This document shows positions 41,208 to 43,719 of a stretch of DNA of 43,719 bases, piece by piece. This stretch comes from Desulfovibrio sp. (GTDB lineage Bacteria; Bacillota; Dethiobacteria; DTU022). The DNA lies in the NCBI GenBank assembly GCA_020060545.1, contig JAGUZX010000049.1, positions 1 to 43,719 of the forward strand, read 5' to 3'. The notes beneath the pieces were generated by a model. It was not told where the DNA came from. It saw only the letters and a program-made list of their open reading frames with translations, and made no database searches. The stretch's first letter is position 1; each line of letters opens with the position of its first letter. A program made the position numbers and the translations under genes.

Positions 41208-42011
41208 TCAAGACCGGAACGATTCGATAAACTTAAAATCGTTAAGGAATTTACCCACCCGGTTTATTATCTCTTCTGTGGTCCCTCCCGCTTCGACTAA
41301 CTTTACGATCGCGCTCCCGATGATTACCGCATCGCCGTCATCTCCCAACGCAATCAGCTGCTCCGGACTGGAGATGCCAAAACCCAGGGCAAGTGGCAGT
41401 TGTGTAAATCCGCCAACCCGATTCAATAATTTCCGGCCCAATTCAGAAATAGCCTCCCTTGCGCCGGTAACTCCGGTAACGGAGACGCAATAGATAAACC
41501 CGCGTGCCCGTTTAACTGTTTCCACTATCCGCTCGGCTGAACTGGTCGGAGAAAGAAAATAGATGAAGTGGATGCCGGCCGTTTCCATGGCCTGGCAAAG
41601 TTCTTCGCTTTCCTCCAGCGGCAGGTCCGGGACAACAACCCCATCGATGCCGCTTTTCAAGGCGGTTTTTACAAACTTAGGTATGCCGTAAGCAAAAATA
41701 GGGTTGTAGTAAGTCATCATGAGAAGCGGGATCCCGGTCCTGGCCCGCAGCGTTCCCGCCAGGGCCAGGACATCTTCAAGCGTTACCCCTTTCTTTAAAG
41801 CCCGCGCCGAAGCAGCCTGAATCACAGGCCCGTCGGCAACAGGATCTGAAAAGGGGACTCCAAGCTCTACCATATCAACGCCGCAGCGGGCCATTTCCAG
41901 GACAAGAGCCCCTGTAACTTCCAGGTCCGGGTCGCCGGCAGTGAGGTAACCGATGAGCCCCTTGCGCCCGGAAGCCCTTAATTGCGCAAATCTTTGATCG
42001 ATCCTGTTCAT
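41208..42011 (-). CDS. trpA: Tryptophan synthase alpha chain
   Basis: A 267-residue TIM-barrel enzyme splitting indole-glycerol phosphate. The catalytic Glu is in [19 protein letters not shown] (residues 48-66) and the catalytic Asp in [11 protein letters not shown] near 129. GFGISSPEQ lies near 210. The ATG overlaps the trpB stop as ATGA. Confidence 0.96.
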   Translation of the reverse strand: MNRIDQRFAQLRASGRKGLIGYLTAGDPDLEVTGALVLEMARCGVDMVELGVPFSDPVADGPVIQAASARALKKGVTLEDVLALAGTLRARTGIPLLMMTYYNPIFAYGIPKFVKTALKSGIDGVVVPDLPLEESEELCQAMETAGIHFIYFLSPTSSAERIVETVKRARGFIYCVSVTGVTGAREAISELGRKLLNRVGGFTQLPLALGFGISSPEQLIALGDDGDAVIIGSAIVKLVEAGGTTEEIINRVGKFLNDFKFIESFRS

Positions 42012-43201
42012 ATCCCAACCTCCTCCAGAGCTTTCGAGGCCACCTCCACGTCCTTATCACCGCGCCCGGAAAGGCAAACCACGACGCTCTCCGCCGCAGA
42101 CGTTCCGGGGAGGAGCTGCTCAAGATAAGCTGCCGCATGGGCGCTCTCAAGCGCGGGAATAATCCCTTCACACTCTGTAAGCAAAACAAAAGCGTTTAAA
42201 GCTTCCGCGTCGGCAACGGCTACGTAGGTAGCCCGTCCCGTATCTTTCAAGTAGGCATGCTCGGGCCCAACCCCGGGATAATCAAGACCCGCCGAAATAG
42301 AGTGGGCTACCTTGACCTGCCCGGCGGCATCCTGCAGAAGATAACTGAGGTTACCGTGCAACACCCCGGGGCTGCCGCCGGTTAAGCTTGCCGCATGGCT
42401 GCCGCTGGAAAGACCCTTTCCCGCCGCCTCCACCCCGATCAGCCTCACACCCTCATCCTCGAGGAAGGGGTGGAAGAAACCGATGGCGTTGCTCCCTCCT
42501 CCGACACAGGCAACCAGGTAATCGGGGAGCTTCCCTTCGCTTTCCAGAATCTGTTCTTTTGTCTCCCGGCCGATCACCGCCTGGAAATCCCGCACCATGG
42601 CCGGGTAGGGATGCGGCCCCACCACCGAACCGAGAATATAATGGGTGCTCTTCACATTGGAGACCCAATCGCGCAGGGCTTCGCTGGTGGCGTCCTTCAA
42701 GGTCTTGCTGCCCGCAGTAACCGGTATTACCCGGGCACCCAGGAGCCTCATGCGGAAGACATTCAGCTCCTGGCGCCTCATATCCTCTTCGCCCATGTAG
42801 ATAGCGCATTCCAGGCCGAACATGGTCGCCACGGTCGCCGTGGCCACGCCGTGCTGGCCGGCGCCGGTTTCCGCGATCACCCGGCTTTTGCCCATCCGCC
42901 TCGCCAGCAGCGCCTGGCCGAGGGTATTGTTGATTTTATGAGCGCCGGTATGGTTCAGGTCTTCCCGTTTAAGGTATACCTTGGCACCCCCCAGCCTTTT
43001 CGTCAGACGCCCGGCAAGATAGAGCGGGGTCGGCCTACCGCAGTAATATTTTAAGTAATAATCGAGTTCCTTCCGGAACTCCGGGTCGGACTTGCAAGCC
43101 TGATATCCCTCCTCCAACTCAATCAGGGCAGCCATTAGCGTTTCCGGGACGAAACGCCCGCCAAAACGCCCAAAATATCCTCTCCCGTCAGGTAAGCGCA
43201 C
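42008..43201 (-). CDS. trpB: Tryptophan synthase beta chain
   Basis: A 397-residue PLP enzyme making Trp from indole and Ser. The PLP lysine is in HTGAHKINN near residue 86, [10 protein letters not shown] near 109 and the phosphate-binding GGGSNAIG near 232. This is the TrpB1 type that complexes TrpA. The start is a GTG at 43201 with GGAGG ten bases upstream, 14 bp inside trpF. Confidence 0.96.
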   Translation of the reverse strand: MRLPDGRGYFGRFGGRFVPETLMAALIELEEGYQACKSDPEFRKELDYYLKYYCGRPTPLYLAGRLTKRLGGAKVYLKREDLNHTGAHKINNTLGQALLARRMGKSRVIAETGAGQHGVATATVATMFGLECAIYMGEEDMRRQELNVFRMRLLGARVIPVTAGSKTLKDATSEALRDWVSNVKSTHYILGSVVGPHPYPAMVRDFQAVIGRETKEQILESEGKLPDYLVACVGGGSNAIGFFHPFLEDEGVRLIGVEAAGKGLSSGSHAASLTGGSPGVLHGNLSYLLQDAAGQVKVAHSISAGLDYPGVGPEHAYLKDTGRATYVAVADAEALNAFVLLTECEGIIPALESAHAAAYLEQLLPGTSAAESVVVCLSGRGDKDVEVASKALEEVGI

Positions 43202-43719
43202 TTTTTTCCCACCTCCGGACAGTCTCGATAAACTGCTTGATTAAAAAAAGATCTTTTTGGCCGCCGGTTTCAACGCCTGAACTGGTATCCACTCCATCCG
43301 GCTTGAGCGCCCGCAGCGCCGTAACCACATTTTGCGGGGTAAGCCCTCCCGCCAAGATCACCCGGATCCCGGAAAAGTCGGCGCATTGATCCGATTTAAA
43401 CAGCTTCCAGTCCCAGGGCTTACCCGTTCCGCCCCCCGCTCCGGGGAGATATGAATCGAGGAGGCAGGCCCAGATCTTTCCCCGGTAAGCTTCTACCGCC
43501 TGAAAATCCCGGGGAGAGGCTATCCTCAAGGCCTTGATCACTTTCACCGGGAATTGGCTGCAGTACTGCGGGCTTTCTCTACCATGGAACTGGAGCAGAT
43601 CAAGACCGAGGTATCGCTGTATTTCAGTCACCTCCCGCCGCGGCGCATCCACGAATACGCCGACCTTTTCCAGTTCACAAGGAAGCAGGTCAACGATACG
43701 TTTAGCCGCATCGACGGCG
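43188..43719 (-). CDS. trpF: Phosphoribosylanthranilate isomerase (5' end beyond window)
   Basis: The last 176 or so residues of a TIM-barrel isomerase acting in Trp synthesis. The frame is open to the window edge, with [13 protein letters not shown] in the edge portion. [30 protein letters not shown] (usual LLD motif), [11 protein letters not shown] and [10 protein letters not shown] are all typical of TrpF. An internal start at 43652 is inside the barrel and is not the true start. The rest of the trp operon should lie outside the window. Confidence 0.94.
   Translation of the reverse strand, partial: AVDAAKRIVDLLPCELEKVGVFVDAPRREVTEIQRYLGLDLLQFHGRESPQYCSQFPVKVIKALRIASPRDFQAVEAYRGKIWACLLDSYLPGAGGGTGKPWDWKLFKSDQCADFSGIRVILAGGLTPQNVVTALRALKPDGVDTSSGVETGGQKDLFLIKQFIETVRRWEKSALT

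Overview
The window reads as chromosome from an anaerobic, spore-forming Gram-positive bacterium of the Peptococcaceae/Desulfotomaculum-Pelotomaculum/Moorella kind. This is inferred from gene content: selenocysteine formate dehydrogenases with NuoE/NuoF-type partners, a four-subunit 2-oxoacid:ferredoxin oxidoreductase, a SleB-type cortex hydrolase, an archaeal-type ProS, a two-subunit biotin carboxylase pair and T-box control of aromatic amino acid synthesis. Most genes lie on the minus strand in tightly overlapping operons. No tRNA, rRNA, CRISPR array, prophage or transposase gene was recognised.

Positions 1-15941 are redox and carbon metabolism. A truncated selenocysteine FdhA (1-1940) lies downstream of a five-gene cluster: a CdhB-like subunit plus the alpha, beta, gamma and delta subunits of a 2-oxoacid:ferredoxin oxidoreductase (2120-5580). 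Next come a DUF2294 gene and a divergent pyruvate carboxylase-like pair (6268-9772). A GNAT gene separates these from a second formate dehydrogenase operon (10731-15941) holding a NuoE-like protein, a 59-residue Cys-rich protein, a NuoF-like protein and a full-length FdhA. Both FdhA genes carry an in-frame UGA in the motif HCARL-U-HAPTV with a SECIS-like hairpin just after it, so neither is truncated.

Positions 16261-31113 are an accessory stretch of short transcription units: an M14-family peptidase/aspartoacylase homologue, a lipoprotein, a rhomboid protease, a metallophosphoesterase, SleB, a TetR regulator, 5-formyl-THF cyclo-ligase, a DUF362 ferredoxin protein, ProS, a zinc-ribbon Smr protein, a cupin, an AAC(6')-like acetyltransferase, a sulfite-oxidase-fold protein and a 996-residue glycyl radical enzyme with an SCP2-like N-terminal domain. 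The stretch also holds an internally deleted YcaQ-like pseudogene. Across 9.9-31 kb there are about a dozen copies of a short hairpin element with a conserved GGGGACGG core and covarying arms, mostly at gene 3' ends.

Positions 31115-43719 begin with a GAF/HD-GYP relic and continue into the aromatic amino acid block. The end of a trp operon (trpF-trpB-trpA) is followed by a strong promoter, a long leader with two T-box specifier stems (UUC/Phe, then UAC/Tyr) sharing one antiterminator/terminator, and a nine-gene operon: aroF-tyrA-aroA-aroC-aroB-aroE-aroK-aroQ::aroH-pheA. A fusion of type II dehydroquinase and AroH chorismate mutase supplies the otherwise missing mutase, so the operon covers every step from DAHP to the Tyr and Phe branches. 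The best candidates for something little described are the dual-specifier leader, the AroQ-AroH fusion, the SCP2-glycyl radical enzyme, the covarying hairpin family and the CdhB-like subunit with the 2-oxoacid oxidoreductase.
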